Assembly (NCBI RefSeq): GCF_000473165.1
Contig: NZ_KI421504.1
Coordinates: forward strand, 3,014,094-3,078,093
DNA length: 64,000 bases
Origin: Leisingera aquimarina DSM 24565
Lineage (GTDB): Bacteria > Pseudomonadota > Alphaproteobacteria > Rhodobacterales > Rhodobacteraceae
Direction: 5' to 3'
Shown: piece by piece, positions 7,256 to 15,813 of the stretch
How positions within the stretch are numbered: the stretch's first letter is position 1
Layout of the letters: every line of letters starts with the position of its first letter
Notes under the pieces: model-generated
Database searches by the model: none
Seen by the model: the letters and a program-made list of their open reading frames with translations, nothing else
Told to the model about the DNA's origin: nothing
Translations under genes and position numbers: made by a program

Positions 7256-8800
7256 ATGGCAGACAGTATCTTTCTGGGCGGCGGCGGCGAAGGTTATGGC
7301 GCGCCGCAGGGGCTTGCCCTGAAATACGCCAACCGGCATGGGTTGATCGCCGGGGCAACCGGCACAGGCAAGACAGTCACTCTGCAAATCATGGCTGAAG
7401 GGTTTTCCAATGCCGGCGTGCCCGTGATCCTTGCTGATGTGAAGGGGGATCTGTCCGGCTTGGCAAAGCCTGGATCACCAAGCCACAAACTGCATGACGC
7501 CTTCACCTCGCGCGCGGAGAAAATCGGGTTTGCCGATTATTGCTACCATGCCTGCCCGGTCGCTTTTTGGGATCTCTATGGCGAGCAGGGCCACCCTGTG
7601 CGCACAACTGTTGCGGAAATGGGCCCGCTGCTGCTGTCCCGGTTATTGGAGCTGAGCGAAGCGCAGGAAGGTATTATGAACATCGCGTTCAGGCTGGCAG
7701 ATGAAGACGCCTTGCCCCTGCTGGACTTGAAGGATCTGCAATCGCTGTTGGTCTGGATCGGCGAAAACCGGACGCAGCTGTCACTGCGGTACGGCAACGT
7801 GTCCCCGGCTTCGATCGGTGCTATCCAGCGGCGTCTGCTGGTGCTGGAAAACCAGGGCGGTGCCGGCCTGTTCGGTGAGCCGGCACTGGCGCTCAGCGAT
7901 CTGATGCGGTGCGATACCGCCGGCAAGGGCATGATCAACATTCTGGCCGCGGACAAGCTGATGGCGGCGCCGGGGCTCTATTCAACCTTTTTGCTTTGGC
8001 TGCTGAGTGAGCTGTTCGAAGAGCTGCCCGAGGTGGGCGATCCCGAGAAACCGCGTCTCGTGTTCTTTTTTGATGAGGCGCATCTCTTGTTTGAGGATGC
8101 TCCAAAGGCGCTGATCGACAAAGTTGAACAAGTGGCGCGGTTGATCCGGTCCAAAGGAGTTGGGATCTACTTCATCACCCAGAATCCGGCTGATGTGCCG
8201 GAGGATATTCTCGGCCAGCTTGGCAATCGCATTCAGCACGCGCTGCGGGCTTTTACCGCCAGGGACCGCAAGAATCTGAAACTGGCGGCGGAAACCTACC
8301 GCGAGAACCCGCGTTTTTCCACCGGGGAGGCTATTCGCGAAGTTGGAGTCGGGGAAGCCGTCACCTCTATGCTGCAAAAAAAAGGCGTGCCAGGCGTGGT
8401 AGAACGCACGCTGATCCGCCCTCCAAGTACCCAACTCGGACCGGTTACACCGCAGGAGCGGGCGGCCATGCTGGAAGCTTCGGACATGGCAGGGAAATAC
8501 GACAATCCGCTGGACCGGCAGTCTGCATATGAAATTCTGGCACAGCGCGCGCAGACAGCGGCGCAGGATGCGGAAACCTCCGAGGTCGCAGCAGATGAGG
8601 CCCCCCAGCCGATGGCGCGGGAATTCAACGCCGCCCGCCGGTATTCCGGTTCAAGGGTCAGCCGGTCTTCTGCAAAAGCTTTCCGGAAAAAAGATACCTT
8701 CACCTCGGCAATGTCTGAAGCGGTGATCAAGGAGCTGAAGGGCACGACCGGGCGCCGGATTGTCCGCGGCATTCTCGGCAGCCTGTTCAAAGGGCGCTGA
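7256..8800 (+). CDS. HerA-like ATPase, DUF853 (YjgR) family
   Basis: 514 residues. Walker A GATGTGKT at 33-40; Walker B LVFFFDEAHLLF with D273/E274; then GIYFITQNPADVPEDILGQLGNRIQHALRAFT, a sensor and arginine-finger region shared with HerA/FtsK helicases. The C-terminal part (about 430-490) is low-complexity, Ala/Glu-rich then basic. Family members are cytoplasmic, probably hexameric ATPases whose substrate is unknown. The paired NurA-type nuclease seen with archaeal HerA is absent here, so a repair role should not be assumed. The gene stands alone and is followed by a hairpin terminator. Confidence 0.9.
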   Translation: MADSIFLGGGGEGYGAPQGLALKYANRHGLIAGATGTGKTVTLQIMAEGFSNAGVPVILADVKGDLSGLAKPGSPSHKLHDAFTSRAEKIGFADYCYHACPVAFWDLYGEQGHPVRTTVAEMGPLLLSRLLELSEAQEGIMNIAFRLADEDALPLLDLKDLQSLLVWIGENRTQLSLRYGNVSPASIGAIQRRLLVLENQGGAGLFGEPALALSDLMRCDTAGKGMINILAADKLMAAPGLYSTFLLWLLSELFEELPEVGDPEKPRLVFFFDEAHLLFEDAPKALIDKVEQVARLIRSKGVGIYFITQNPADVPEDILGQLGNRIQHALRAFTARDRKNLKLAAETYRENPRFSTGEAIREVGVGEAVTSMLQKKGVPGVVERTLIRPPSTQLGPVTPQERAAMLEASDMAGKYDNPLDRQSAYEILAQRAQTAAQDAETSEVAADEAPQPMAREFNAARRYSGSRVSRSSAKAFRKKDTFTSAMSEAVIKELKGTTGRRIVRGILGSLFKGR

Positions 8801-8812
8801 GCAAAGAAAAAC

Positions 8813-8835
8813 GGGTTTGGCTTTGCGCCAAACCC
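8813..8835 (+). terminator. Terminator after the HerA-like gene
   Basis: A perfect 9-bp stem GGGTTTGGC-TTTGC-GCCAAACCC lies 12 bp after the stop codon. The downstream GCCTCCGGCGGGAGTATTTTT segment (about 8837-8857) is a sequence I recall as common behind genes in this family. It supplies the T-run. Confidence 0.7.
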
Positions 8836-8875
8836 ATGCCTCCGGCGGGAGTATTTTTCACCAGAAAGAAGCCAA

Positions 8876-8906
8876 AAGCGCCGCCCGGGCCTCGAGGGCG
8901 GCGCTT
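8876..8906. terminator. Terminator of the liv operon
   Basis: An 11-bp stem AAGCGCCGCCC / GGGCGGCGCTT lies directly after the livM stop codon. Read on the minus strand it is followed by TTTT. Confidence 0.7.
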
Positions 8907-8909
8907 GTT

Positions 8910-10232
8910 TTACTTTTCAGGGATCAGCCCGCGCGGGCTGAATCTGAGAACCAGCAGCAATATTAAGCCCATCGTGAACAGCCGCATGTGCGAGGCGCTT
9001 TCCAACAGGTGGGTCTTAAGGGCGCTGCCCTCGTCCATGCCGGAGGTGACAAACTCCATCAACAGGATGCCCATCGGCTCCACTTTGATCCAGAAGAACC
9101 AGATCAGCATGCCGCCCAGAACTGCGCCGAAGTTGTTGCCGGAACCGCCGACGATCACCATCACCCAGATCAGGAAGGTGAAACGCAGCGGGTTGTAGGT
9201 ACCCGGCGTCAGCTGGCTGTCCAGTGTGGTCATCATTGCGCCGGCAATGCCGCAGATGGCGGATCCCAGCACGAAGATCTGCAGATGGCGGCGGGTCACG
9301 TTCTTGCCCATTGCCTCGGCCGCAGTCTCGTTGTCGCGGATTGCACGCATCATCCGGCCCCAGGGGCTTTTCAACGCCATCTGCGCCATCCACAACAGCG
9401 CCAGCAGCACCGCGGTGAACATCAGCGCATAGCCGGTCTTGACATAAATGGTCGAGGCAAGAACCGGGTCGAGACCAATTCCCGCAGCGCTCTCAACGAA
9501 ACCCGGATCGTTCTGCAGATCCACTTCATAAGGCAGGGGACGGGGCAGGCCGACCACGTTCTTCACACCGCGCGACAGCCAGTCCTCGTTCTTGAGCACG
9601 GCAATGATGATCTCGGCGATGCCCAGCGTGGCAATCGCCAGATAGTCCGACCGCAGGCCCAAAGCGGTTTTCCCGATTAACCAGGCCGCACCCGCAGCCA
9701 GCAACCCGCCCGCAGGCCAGGCCAGCAGAACCGGCAGGCCCAGACCGCCGATGTTGCCTTGCAGTGCGGGGTTGATCGCCTCAACCGCACCAACCGCCGG
9801 ATCAAAGATCGCCCGGTAGACAAAGAAACCCGCTATCATCATACCAGCCAGCACCAAGGAACGCAGTTTGCCGGGGGGCATGAATTTGCTGATCATCACA
9901 CCGGCAACCACGGTCATGGCGCCCATGACCAGCGCCATCACGATGCTGACCCCGCCCGAAGACCAGGCTGCGGGGATCACCGGGGTCGAGGTCAGCACCA
10001 CAGCCAGACCGCCAAGTGCGGTGAAACCCATGATGCCGACGTTGAACAGCCCGGCAAAGCCCCACTGGATGTTCACACCGATCGCCATGATGGCCGAGAT
10101 CAGCCCCATGTTCAGGATGACCAGCGCCGAGTTCCAGGAGCCGGAGAAGAACAGAAAGTCGGTGGCGCCCTCGGCCAGGATCATCACGCCGACAAAGACG
10201 AAAAGAAGGGTATGTTTCATAGTGTCGGTCAT
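8910..10232 (-). CDS. livM: Branched-chain amino acid ABC transporter permease LivM
   Basis: 440 residues with many hydrophobic segments (about 10 predicted by eye). The LivM inner-membrane signature includes GLFNVGIMGFTALG near residue 60 and the EAA-like loop AMGKNVTRRHLQIFVLGSAICGIAGA near 310-335. It is longer than E. coli LivM core proteins because of an extra loop around residues 230-260. It pairs with LivH to form the channel. Its ATG overlaps the livH stop by 4 bp, indicating translational coupling. It is the last gene of the operon. Confidence 0.94.
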   Translation of the reverse strand: MTDTMKHTLLFVFVGVMILAEGATDFLFFSGSWNSALVILNMGLISAIMAIGVNIQWGFAGLFNVGIMGFTALGGLAVVLTSTPVIPAAWSSGGVSIVMALVMGAMTVVAGVMISKFMPPGKLRSLVLAGMMIAGFFVYRAIFDPAVGAVEAINPALQGNIGGLGLPVLLAWPAGGLLAAGAAWLIGKTALGLRSDYLAIATLGIAEIIIAVLKNEDWLSRGVKNVVGLPRPLPYEVDLQNDPGFVESAAGIGLDPVLASTIYVKTGYALMFTAVLLALLWMAQMALKSPWGRMMRAIRDNETAAEAMGKNVTRRHLQIFVLGSAICGIAGAMMTTLDSQLTPGTYNPLRFTFLIWVMVIVGGSGNNFGAVLGGMLIWFFWIKVEPMGILLMEFVTSGMDEGSALKTHLLESASHMRLFTMGLILLLVLRFSPRGLIPEK

Positions 10233-11239
10233 ACCGCTTTCCCTTTGAAAAGGCCGGTGGGCTTGAACAGGAGGACAACAATCAGGATCGCAAAGGAGAC
10301 CGCGAACTTGTAGTCGGTGCTAAGAAGCTGAACCAGCCCGTCAGGCGCCAGGCTGTCGGGCAGCCCGTAGTTCAGCACCTTTTTCCAGGCGTAGGTAATT
10401 GTCACTTCGGAGAAGGCGATGATGAACCCGCCGGCAATGGCGCCCAGCGGGTTGCCCAGGCCGCCAACAATTGCAGAGGCAAAGATCGGCAGCAGCAGCT
10501 GGAAATAGGTGAAGGGTTTGAACGACTTGTCGAGGCCATACAGCACGCCGGCAATGGTCGCCAGTGCTGCCACGATCATCCAAGTGTACATCACCACACG
10601 CTCCGGGTTGATGCCCGACAGCAGCGCCAGATCCTCGTTATCGGAATAGGCCCGCATGGATTTTCCGGTGCGGGTCTTGTTCAGGAACCAGAACAGCGCC
10701 GCCACCACGATGATCGCGGTGATCACGGTGATACCTTGGGTGGTTTTGATCGCCAGCCCCTCGTTCAGACCGGTCATCTGCTTGAAGGTGCGCGCCTTGA
10801 TGATGAAACGCTCGCCATCGGCAAACCGCTGGTCGCCGGGGCCGATGATAAAGCGCACTATGCCGTTCATCATGAACATCACTCCGAGCGAGACCATCAC
10901 AAAGATCACCGGCTTGGCCTTTTGTTCGCGGTAAAACCGATAGACGGTCCGGTCCGTCAGCAGCGCCAGCCCGATGGTACCCAGAATGCCAAAGGGCAGG
11001 GCAAGCAATGCGGTCGGCAGCACGCCAAAGCTGATCCCGACCGACTGGAACGCCCAGGTGACCAGGATCGTCACCATCGCGCCAAACGCCATGGTGTCGC
11101 CATGGGCAAAGTTCGAGAACCGCAGGATCCCGTAGATCAGCGTCACCCCCAGCGCGCCAAGCGCAAGCTGCGAGCCATAGGCCAGCCCGGGGATTACAAC
11201 AAAATTGGTAAGCGCCACTAGGGCGTTGAGAAGATCCAT
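10229..11239 (-). CDS. livH: Branched-chain amino acid ABC transporter permease LivH
   Basis: 336 residues from the chosen ATG, with an upstream in-frame Met at 11266 as an alternative. It is a polytopic inner-membrane protein with the LivH signature ALGVTLIYGILRFSNFAHGDTMAFGA near the N-terminus and the coupling-helix region AYSDNEDLALLSGINPERVVM. I chose 11239 because its ATG forms a TGATG overlap with the stop of the preceding gene and the protein then begins like other LivH members. The partner permease LivM follows. Confidence 0.93.
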   Translation of the reverse strand: MDLLNALVALTNFVVIPGLAYGSQLALGALGVTLIYGILRFSNFAHGDTMAFGAMVTILVTWAFQSVGISFGVLPTALLALPFGILGTIGLALLTDRTVYRFYREQKAKPVIFVMVSLGVMFMMNGIVRFIIGPGDQRFADGERFIIKARTFKQMTGLNEGLAIKTTQGITVITAIIVVAALFWFLNKTRTGKSMRAYSDNEDLALLSGINPERVVMYTWMIVAALATIAGVLYGLDKSFKPFTYFQLLLPIFASAIVGGLGNPLGAIAGGFIIAFSEVTITYAWKKVLNYGLPDSLAPDGLVQLLSTDYKFAVSFAILIVVLLFKPTGLFKGKAV

Positions 11240-11655
11240 CAGTAAATCCCCGATCCCATTTGGCAATCCAATTGGATTTTGACCATATCGCTACGGTCTC
11301 CGTTATTTGCGTGATGCCAAGTTACGTGTCCGTCCCGGCCTTCTACCTTGTCCGTTGGCAGCAGAGAGGTGTCGGAAGTGAGAGCATGGTACCAAGCAGA
11401 AAAGCTCGCGTCGTTCGGAGCCCAGATGTGTGCAGCACAATATCCATCGACACAGAGGTGAAAGTACTGAACCCGGACGGCGTCACCAGTCCGTAGTTCA
11501 AGGGACTCGCCTTCGTCCGTTGCAATCACTTGAGGCTCTGTGACTTCACACGCATACGTCGGGTCGAAGACGGCCCAGCCAGATTGCGCTGAGGCGCAAA
11601 TTGCGGCAGTTGCCAGAGCTGCGGAGCCTCCGGATTGACTGAAGTTTCCAAACAT
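11239..11655 (-). CDS. Small secreted cysteine-containing protein inside the liv operon
   Basis: 138 residues, not recognised. The N-terminus (about 1-28) is Ala-rich and hydrophobic like a signal peptide. The mature part has Cys36, Cys68, Cys73 and Cys131, which could form two disulfides, in a Trp/His-rich small domain. It starts 6 bp after livF with a G-rich ribosome-binding site, and its TGA overlaps the livH ATG, so it is translated as an operon member. Its base composition looks lower in GC and its codon choice more mixed than the flanking liv genes, suggesting later acquisition. A periplasmic accessory to the transporter is possible but unproven. Confidence 0.65.
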   Translation of the reverse strand: MFGNFSQSGGSAALATAAICASAQSGWAVFDPTYACEVTEPQVIATDEGESLELRTGDAVRVQYFHLCVDGYCAAHIWAPNDASFSAWYHALTSDTSLLPTDKVEGRDGHVTWHHANNGDRSDMVKIQLDCQMGSGIY

Positions 11656-11660
11656 CGGAT

Positions 11661-12374
11661 TCAGCCCCCCAGGAACGACTTGCGCACTTCGGGATCGGCC
11701 AGCAGCTCCTTGCCGGTGCCGGTATAGGCATTGCGCCCCTGCACCAGAACATAGCCTTTGTCCGCGATCTCAAGCGCTTGCTTGGCGTTCTGCTCCACCA
11801 TCAGGACCGGCAGCCCGGTGCGGGCGACCTCGATGATCCGGTCGAACAGCTCATCCATTACGATGGGCGAAACACCCGCGGTAGGCTCGTCCAGCATCAG
11901 AACCTTGGGCTTGGTCATCAGCGCGCGGCCCACGGCCACCTGCTGGCGCTGGCCGCCGGACAGCTCTCCGGCCGGCTGGTTGCGCTTTTCCTTCAGGATC
12001 GGGAACAGAGTATAGATCTGCTCGATTGTCCCGGAAAAATCATCGGTGCGGATAAACGCGCCCATCTCCAGGTTCTCTTCAACCGTCATCGAGGTGAAGA
12101 TATTGCTGGTCTGGGGCACAAACCCCATGCCCTTGACCACCCGGTCCTGCGGCGACAGCGCGGTGATGTCCTCGCCGCCCAGCCGCACAGTCCCTGAGTG
12201 CACGTTCAGCATCCCGAACACCGCCTTCATGGCGGTGGATTTGCCGGCCCCGTTCGGGCCCACGATGACGGCGATCTCGCCGGGGTTCACGGCGATGGTG
12301 CAGTCATGCAGGATATCCGGCCCCTTGCCGTATCCGCCTGTCATGCAGTCGCCAATCAAAAATGGTTCAGACAT
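11661..12374 (-). CDS. livF: Branched-chain amino acid ABC transporter ATPase LivF
   Basis: 237 residues. Walker A GPNGAGKS at 39-46; ABC signature LSGGQRQQVAVGRAL; Walker B VLMLDEPTAGVSP; and a switch His replaced in the usual LivF way within VLMVEQNAKQALEIAD. It is a cytoplasmic ATPase subunit that heterodimerises with LivG to energise uptake of leucine/isoleucine/valine or related amphipathic amino acids. Length is typical of LivF. It lies 47 bp after livG. Confidence 0.95.
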   Translation of the reverse strand: MSEPFLIGDCMTGGYGKGPDILHDCTIAVNPGEIAVIVGPNGAGKSTAMKAVFGMLNVHSGTVRLGGEDITALSPQDRVVKGMGFVPQTSNIFTSMTVEENLEMGAFIRTDDFSGTIEQIYTLFPILKEKRNQPAGELSGGQRQQVAVGRALMTKPKVLMLDEPTAGVSPIVMDELFDRIIEVARTGLPVLMVEQNAKQALEIADKGYVLVQGRNAYTGTGKELLADPEVRKSFLGG

Positions 12375-12421
12375 TCATATGCTCCGTTCCCCTTCGCAGG
12401 GGGCAACGCGGCGCAAAGGCA

Positions 12422-13207
12422 TCAAGCCTCGGCCAGTTTGTCTTTGTTTTTCAAGCCGGTGCCCAGATAGGCTTCGATCACTTGCTCATTTGCCTTGATC
12501 TCGTCCAGCGTGCCTTCGGCCAGTTTCTTGCCCTCGGCCATGCAGATCACCGGGTCGCACAGGCGGCCGATGAATTCCATGTCGTGTTCGATCACCACAA
12601 AGGTATAGCCGCGCTCCTCATTGAGGCGCTTGATCGCATCGGCAATGGTATACAGCAGGGTGCGGTTCACGCCGGCGCCGACCTCATCCAGAAAGACGAT
12701 CTTGGCATCCACCATCATGGTGCGGCCCAGCTCCAGCAGCTTCTTCTGGCCGCCCGAGACCTGTCCCGCCTTCAGGTCGGCGATATGGCTGATGGTCAGG
12801 AATTCCAGCACCTCATCCGCCTTGGCCCGCAGCGCGCGTTCCTCGTCGGCAATCCGCTTGCGGCCGAACCAGGTGTTCCACAGGGTCTCACCCGATTGCG
12901 CGCCCGGCACCATCATCAGGTTTTCCCGGCACGTCATCGAGGAAAACTCATGCGCGATCTGGAACGTGCGCAGCAGCCCCTTGTGGAACAGCTCATGCGG
13001 GGGCAGGCCGGTGATATCCTCACCGTCCATGGTGACACGGCCGGAGGTCGGCGGCAGAACACCCGCGATTACATTGAACAATGTGGTCTTGCCGGCCCCG
13101 TTCGGGCCGATCAAACCGGTTATGGACCCCTTAGCGATTTCCAGCGAAGCGCCGTCCACCGCATGGAACCCGCCGAAGTGCTTATGCAAGTCCTCGACGA
13201 CGATCAT
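12422..13207 (-). CDS. livG: Branched-chain amino acid ABC transporter ATPase LivG
   Basis: 261 residues. Walker A GPNGAGKT at 34-41; signature VSGGQKKLLELGRTMM; Walker B KIVFLDEVGAGVN; H-loop VVIEHDMEFI; and the BCA_ABC_TP_C tail ending EVIEAYLGT, which separates LivG from LivF. One departure: Walker B is followed by DEVGAG rather than the common DEPxAG. It is the first of the two ATPases after the binding-protein gene, separated from it by about 100 bp that include a GC-rich hairpin. Confidence 0.95.
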   Translation of the reverse strand: MIVVEDLHKHFGGFHAVDGASLEIAKGSITGLIGPNGAGKTTLFNVIAGVLPPTSGRVTMDGEDITGLPPHELFHKGLLRTFQIAHEFSSMTCRENLMMVPGAQSGETLWNTWFGRKRIADEERALRAKADEVLEFLTISHIADLKAGQVSGGQKKLLELGRTMMVDAKIVFLDEVGAGVNRTLLYTIADAIKRLNEERGYTFVVIEHDMEFIGRLCDPVICMAEGKKLAEGTLDEIKANEQVIEAYLGTGLKNKDKLAEA

Positions 13208-13254
13208 GTCATTTCATCCCCTGCCGCGATTTTGCGGCGTTTTAAATTTGGAAC

Positions 13255-13275
13255 AGCCCGGGGGGCACCCGGGCT
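13255..13275 (-). terminator. Intra-operon stem after the binding-protein gene
   Basis: A perfect AGCCCGGG-GGGCA-CCCGGGCT hairpin between the livJ-type gene and livG, without a clean U-tract. Stems of this kind stabilise the upstream mRNA and partly attenuate transcription, giving more binding protein than transporter. Confidence 0.6.
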
Positions 13276-13305
13276 GGTCTTTCGCTCTGTCTTTTCAGTC
13301 GCTTA

Positions 13306-14499
13306 TCAGCGGAACTTGACGGTTTCGATCTTGCCGCCTTTGACTTCGACTTCGCGGTAAGAACCCGCGCTTTCACCGGGGCCGATCAGCTCAACGCCGG
13401 TTGCGCCCTGATAGTCGATCTCACCGCCAGCGGCGAGGATTTCCAGTGCCTTGCCCAGCTCGCCGGGGTTGATCGGTTCGCCCGGCCCATTGGCAACATC
13501 CAGGATTTTGCCCATATAGTCGGCCGGCTTGGTGGAATTGGCCGCCTGCATCGCAAGCAGGAACAGAGCGGCAGCATCATAGGATTCCGGCGCATAGGCC
13601 GAGGTGCCGTCAAAGTCCGCTGCCGTCGCCATTTCAGCAAAAACCCTCGAGCCTTCGCTGTCCGATCCTGCGATCTGGCCGAAAGAGCCGTCCAGGTCCG
13701 GGCCGACGTTCTGCGGCAGGGAATCCCCGATCATGCCGTCGGGCAGGCCGAACAGGTCAAACGCACCGCTGTCCAGCGAGCCTTGGATAATGCCCAGACC
13801 GCCCTGGTCCAGATAGCCGGCCACGACCAGTACATCGCCGCCAGCTGAGGCCAGCGCGCCGACTTCGGCCGAATAGTCGCCTTTGCCGTCTTCATGGGCG
13901 GCAACGATGGTGACTTCGCCGCCGGCGGCTTCGAAGGCGGATTGGATCGAATCTGCAAGACCTTTGCCATAGTCGTTGTTGGTATAGGTCAGTGCGATCG
14001 AGGAGACGCCGCGTTCGTTCAGCACCTCTGCCATGATCTGGCCTTGGCGCGCGTCCGAAGGCGTGGTGCGGAAGAACAGGCCGTTGTCTTCCATTGTGCT
14101 CAGACCGGGCGAGCTGGCGGACGGAGAAATCATCACCATGCCGTTCGGAATGGCCACGTTCTGCAGAACTGCGCCGGTCACGCCCGAGCAGTCGCCGCCG
14201 ACGATGCCATTTACGCCTTCTGAGATGATTTTCTCGGCGTTGGCCACGGCCAGACCGTTGTCGACACAGCCATTGTCAGCACGAACAGAGCTGACGGTCG
14301 CGCTGTCCAGCAGTTTGCCGGATTTGGTGACTTCTTCCATCGCCAGTTCCGCGCCGCTGGCCATTGCCGGTGTCAGCGATTCAATCGGACCTGTGAATCC
14401 GAACAGGATCCCGAGCTTCACTTCCTTGGCGTGGCCGCCGGCATATGCGGTGCCAGCCGTCAGCGCAGCGGCCGCGGTGGCCATCAGCAGTTTCTTCAT
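13306..14499 (-). CDS. Branched-chain amino acid ABC transporter substrate-binding protein
   Basis: 397 residues from the chosen ATG, which gives a clean signal peptide (MKKLLMATAAAALTAGTAYAGG). An upstream in-frame Met at 14550 adds an unlikely leader. The mature protein is a type I periplasmic binding fold of the LivK/Peripla_BP_6 family, with KLGILFGFTGPIESLTPAMASGAELAMEEV at the N-lobe and GVNGIVGGDCSGVTGAVLQ at the ligand pocket. It captures ligand for LivHMGF. The exact amino acid cannot be read from sequence; roseobacters have many such paralogues. It is the first gene of the minus-strand operon. Confidence 0.93.
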   Translation of the reverse strand: MKKLLMATAAAALTAGTAYAGGHAKEVKLGILFGFTGPIESLTPAMASGAELAMEEVTKSGKLLDSATVSSVRADNGCVDNGLAVANAEKIISEGVNGIVGGDCSGVTGAVLQNVAIPNGMVMISPSASSPGLSTMEDNGLFFRTTPSDARQGQIMAEVLNERGVSSIALTYTNNDYGKGLADSIQSAFEAAGGEVTIVAAHEDGKGDYSAEVGALASAGGDVLVVAGYLDQGGLGIIQGSLDSGAFDLFGLPDGMIGDSLPQNVGPDLDGSFGQIAGSDSEGSRVFAEMATAADFDGTSAYAPESYDAAALFLLAMQAANSTKPADYMGKILDVANGPGEPINPGELGKALEILAAGGEIDYQGATGVELIGPGESAGSYREVEVKGGKIETVKFR

Positions 14500-14688
14500 T
14501 TGAAAACTCCCATTGTTGGAACAAAAATGTTCACATCGGACCCTAGGCAAGCCGGTTCAAAAAGAAAAGTCCTATTGAACCGGAACAGTTTTCCCCGGGC
14601 TGCTTGGTTTATGCTGCACCTCCATATGATCCCCGGATGCAGCGCGGGCGTGGATTTACAGGGGAATCGACAGAAGGAAAAGACCTCC

Positions 14689-15792
14689 ATGACCAAGTTT
14701 TCCAGCTTCCTGACGGTTGCCGTTGCCCTGCTGACGTTTTCCACGCCAGGGCAGGCAGAAAAGCTCTCATCAACGCAGGGGGACCTCAGCGTGAGCCGGC
14801 AGGCGGGAGGTTTTGACGTGCCATGGGCGTTTGATTTCCTGCCCGGCGGCGGGCTGCTGGTAACCGAGCGTGATGGGCGGCTGTTTCATGTGCTGGAAGG
14901 CCGCAAGCAAGCCGTCAAGGGGGTACTGGCGGTTGCGGCCGAGGGGCAGGGCGGCCTTCTCGACGTAATGGTGCCACGGGACTTTATCCGCAGCCGCGAG
15001 ATTTTCCTGACCTTTTCCAGGCGCCAGGGCCGGGGTGCTGGCACGGCCTTGGCGTCTGGGCGGCTCAGCCCGGACAGCACCCGGCTGACTGACGTCCGGA
15101 TCCTGTTCGAAGCCGCGCCCGGCGCATTGGGCGGGCGGCATTTCGGCTCCCGCGTGGTCGAGGCGCGGGATGGCAGCCTGTTCATTTCGCTGGGCGAGCG
15201 CGGCGACCGGCCCAGCGCCCAGAACCTGCGGCTGCACCAGGGATCGGTGGTGCGGATCAACCGCGACGGTTCGGTGCCCGCCGGCAATCCCTTCACGGGC
15301 ACGCAAGGCGCGCAGCCTGAGATCTGGTCCTACGGACACCGCAATCCGCAGGGCATGGCGCTGGATCTGCAAGGCAACCTCTGGGTCGCTGAACACGGAG
15401 CCAAAGGCGGTGATGAGGTGAACCGGATCCGCAAAGGCGCCAACTACGGCTGGCCGGTTATTTCCTACGGGCGTCATTACTCAGGGGGCAAAATCGGCGA
15501 GGGTACATCAAAGCCTGGAATGGAGCAGCCGGAATGGTATTGGGATCCCTCCATCGCGCCGTCCGGCATGATGATTTATTCCGGCCGGATGTGGCCGCAG
15601 TGGCGCGGAGATATCTTCGTAGGCTCGCTGAAATTCGACTACATTTCCCGGCTCTCGGGAGCGCCGCTTGTCGAAGCCGAGCAGCTGCGCAGCAGTGAGA
15701 CCGGGCGCATCCGTGACGTGCAGGAGGCGCCCGACGGCAGTATTTGGTTTGCTTCGGAAAGCGCGGGTGCGGTGTACAGGCTATCCCGCTGA
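14689..15792 (+). CDS. PQQ-dependent aldose sugar dehydrogenase (YliI/sGDH family)
   Basis: 367 residues from the ATG followed by a signal peptide (about 1-23, ending PGQAE). The six-bladed beta-propeller of soluble PQQ glucose/sorbosone dehydrogenases is indicated by DVPWAFDFLPGGGLLVTERDG, EIWSYGHRNPQGMALD and GDEVNRIRKGANYGWPVISYG. Family members oxidise aldose sugars in the periplasm using PQQ and calcium. No pqq synthesis genes are in the window, so cofactor supply must come from elsewhere. It converges on the GlxA-type regulator with only 21 bp between stops and is divergent from the liv operon. Confidence 0.88.
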   Translation: MTKFSSFLTVAVALLTFSTPGQAEKLSSTQGDLSVSRQAGGFDVPWAFDFLPGGGLLVTERDGRLFHVLEGRKQAVKGVLAVAAEGQGGLLDVMVPRDFIRSREIFLTFSRRQGRGAGTALASGRLSPDSTRLTDVRILFEAAPGALGGRHFGSRVVEARDGSLFISLGERGDRPSAQNLRLHQGSVVRINRDGSVPAGNPFTGTQGAQPEIWSYGHRNPQGMALDLQGNLWVAEHGAKGGDEVNRIRKGANYGWPVISYGRHYSGGKIGEGTSKPGMEQPEWYWDPSIAPSGMMIYSGRMWPQWRGDIFVGSLKFDYISRLSGAPLVEAEQLRSSETGRIRDVQEAPDGSIWFASESAGAVYRLSR

Positions 15793-15813
15793 CCGGCAGG
15801 CCAGCCCTGCGGG

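Noticed and set aside
7147-7398. Plus-strand ORF starting MSATATAF with a good GGGAGG site before the HerA-like gene
   Set aside because: It runs out of frame into the ATPase gene and becomes Arg-rich there. The ATPase start at 7256 gives a conserved N-terminus, so the overlap is probably chance.
14431-14688. Upstream start of the sugar dehydrogenase at 14431
   Set aside because: It would begin inside the divergent binding-protein gene and precede the obvious signal peptide at 14689.
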